Below are positions 3,814 to 5,067 of a stretch of DNA of 5,067 bases, piece after piece. Source of the stretch: Clostridia bacterium (GTDB lineage: Bacteria; Bacillota; Clostridia; Oscillospirales; CAG-272). Location: the NCBI GenBank assembly GCA_900753295.1, contig CAADYQ010000083.1, positions 1 to 5,067 of the forward strand. Direction: 5' to 3'. The notes under the pieces were generated by a model. It was not told the origin of the DNA. It did no database searches and saw only the letters and a list, made by a program, of their open reading frames with translations. A program made the translations under genes and the position numbers. How positions within the stretch are numbered: position 1 is the stretch's first letter; each line of letters begins with the position of its first letter.

Positions 3814-5067
3814 ATGTCAACACCAAATACACATTACGGAGCAGCAGAGATCGGCAGAATGCTTGAGGGCTGCGGCAGTATATTTTTTATCGGCATCGGC
3901 GGCATAACAATGTCGTCGCTTGCGCACATTTCGCATATCCGCGGATATCGCGTCGGCGGCTCCGACCGTACCGAGACCGAGCTGACCGACCGTCTGTCGG
4001 AGTGCGGCATCGAGATATTTTACTCGCATGATGCGTCGCATATCGAGGGATATGATGCGGTCGTCTATACAGTCGCCGTGTCGCCGGACAATCCGGAGTA
4101 CAAGGCGGCGCTCAGCCGCGGCATACCGTGCATATCGCGCGCGGATTTTCTCGGATATCTGATGACAGGCTACAAGCGGCGCGTCGGTATATCCGGAATG
4201 CACGGAAAAAGCACCTGCACTTCCATGTGCGCCATGGCGTTTTGCGATGCAGGCGGAGACCCTACGGTCGTTTCCGGCGCCGAGCTTTCGGCTATGGGCG
4301 GCGCATACCGCATCGGCGGTCATGATAATTTTGTGTTCGAGGCGTGCGAATATATGGATTCGTTCCTTGATTTCAATCCCACTGTAGCTGTGGTGCTGAA
4401 TATCGAGATGGATCATGTGGATTATTTTTCGAGCATGGCGCAGATACGTCGTTCCTTTTCGGCATATATGACGCTGACCGGGCAGGACGGAGTGGCTATC
4501 ATCAATGCGGATGATGAGAATGTGATGCTTGCCGCAAAATTCTTCGGAGGCAGAAAGGTCACTTTTTCCACCAAGGATCCGTCGGCGGACTATTCCGCCG
4601 CCAACATTGTGTTTGATATGGGACGCGCCGAATTTGACGTGGTACGCGGCGGTGCGTTTGCCGCACACATAAAGCTGTCGGTTCCCGGTGCGCACAACGT
4701 ATACAACGCGCTTGCGGCGTTTGCCGCCGCATGCGAATGCGGACTTGACGGTGAACGCGCGGCGGCGGGCATATCCCGCTTTACGGGCGCGCACAGACGC
4801 ATGGAGTACAAGGGAAGCTTCTGCGGCGCTTCGGTGTACGACGATTACGGACATCACCCCACAGAGGTACGTGCAACGCTGCGCACGATGCGCGAGGTCG
4901 GCACGGGAAGGCTGTTTTGCGTTTTCCAGTCACACACATACAGCCGCACGGCAAGGCTTTTTGAGGACTTTGCGGCGGCGCTGGCGACTGCGGACCGCAC
5001 GGTGGTCGCCGATATCTATGCCGCGCGTGAGACCGACACCATGGGTGTGAGCGGCGAGCGGCTCCCC
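3814..5067 (+). CDS. murC: UDP-N-acetylmuramate--L-alanine ligase (MurC), 3' end outside the window
   Basis: MurC adds L-alanine to UDP-MurNAc with ATP in the cytoplasm, the first step of the peptidoglycan stem peptide. The frame runs from ATG 3814 to the window edge without a stop: 418 residues of a family usually about 450-490 long. The N-terminal UDP-binding domain has FIGIGGITMSSLA (25-37) and GGSD (48-51). The ATP-binding domain has the P-loop GMHGKST (128-134, Lys132), where GTHGKTT is usual. It also has EACEYMDSFL (176-185; usual EADES..SFL), LNIEMDHVDYF (195-205), NADDEN (231-236) and PGAHNVYNALAA (291-302). The C-terminal domain has HRRMEYKG (327-334), DDYGHHPTE (343-351; usual DDYAHHPTE), FQSHTYSRT (371-379) and IYAARE (401-406). 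The key lysine, glutamates and histidines are present, so the enzyme looks functional. An in-frame TGA at 3808-3810 makes 3814 the first possible ATG. It has no Shine-Dalgarno sequence, and ATG 3859 (residue 16, still before the GIGG motif) is an alternative. No leftward ORF opposite it is gene-like. Confidence 0.92.
   Translation, partial: MSTPNTHYGAAEIGRMLEGCGSIFFIGIGGITMSSLAHISHIRGYRVGGSDRTETELTDRLSECGIEIFYSHDASHIEGYDAVVYTVAVSPDNPEYKAALSRGIPCISRADFLGYLMTGYKRRVGISGMHGKSTCTSMCAMAFCDAGGDPTVVSGAELSAMGGAYRIGGHDNFVFEACEYMDSFLDFNPTVAVVLNIEMDHVDYFSSMAQIRRSFSAYMTLTGQDGVAIINADDENVMLAAKFFGGRKVTFSTKDPSADYSAANIVFDMGRAEFDVVRGGAFAAHIKLSVPGAHNVYNALAAFAAACECGLDGERAAAGISRFTGAHRRMEYKGSFCGASVYDDYGHHPTEVRATLRTMREVGTGRLFCVFQSHTYSRTARLFEDFAAALATADRTVVADIYAARETDTMGVSGERLP

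Noticed and set aside
3817..4857. A 346-codon leftward open frame opposite murC
   Set aside because: The opposite strand encodes MurC with clear motifs throughout. The leftward product is rich in Arg, His and Ala with no family signature, which is typical of antisense shadows.
1..5067. CRISPR array, insertion sequence, tRNA, rRNA or phage genes
   Set aside because: I saw no spaced direct repeats, transposase motifs, terminal inverted repeats with target duplications, or cloverleaf-like sequences. All five genes look like ordinary chromosomal genes.

Overview
The window looks like ordinary chromosomal DNA from a low-to-moderate-GC Gram-positive bacterium. The most likely source is a member of the Clostridia, possibly from an Oscillospiraceae/Ruminococcaceae-like lineage. 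The reasons are a clear SpoVG gene, Gram-positive-style AAAGGA ribosome binding sites, sigma-A-type promoters with extended -10 elements, and a MurC whose motif variants (GMHGKST, EACEY, HTYSRT) resemble, from memory, clostridial MurC proteins. The lineage is an inference and was not tested by any search.

Layout from left to right: (1) positions 36-1346, minus strand: a complete 436-residue UDP-N-acetylhexosamine 6-dehydrogenase of the TviB/WbpO/WecC type, for surface polysaccharide precursors. (2) Positions 1347-1651: a 305-base divergent control region with two back-to-back sigma-A-like promoters, one for the dehydrogenase and one for the rightward pair. (3) Positions 1652-3183, plus strand: a two-gene unit made of a diacylglycerol/lipid kinase (326 aa) followed after 8 bases by a small YfcE/MJ0936-type metallophosphoesterase (180 aa). 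(4) Positions 3194-3222: a perfect 13-bp hairpin between the convergent phosphoesterase and spoVG genes. (5) Positions 3249-3557, minus strand: spoVG (102 aa). Its true start lies 44 codons inside the longest open frame. (6) Positions 3558-3813: a divergent spoVG/murC control region with a spoVG promoter and leader hairpins, and a terminator-like hairpin that ends just before the murC start. (7) Positions 3814-5067, plus strand: murC, the first Mur ligase of peptidoglycan synthesis, complete at its N-terminus and cut off by the window end after 418 residues.

The genes share a cell-envelope theme: a sugar acid for glycan, phospholipid/DAG recycling, peptidoglycan precursor synthesis, and SpoVG, a regulator linked to septation, sporulation and envelope functions. 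No mobile element, CRISPR array, tRNA or rRNA was seen. I see no convincing new biological system. The points most worth checking are the terminator-like hairpin and missing Shine-Dalgarno at murC, the sigma-H-like match upstream of spoVG, and the MurC motif substitutions.
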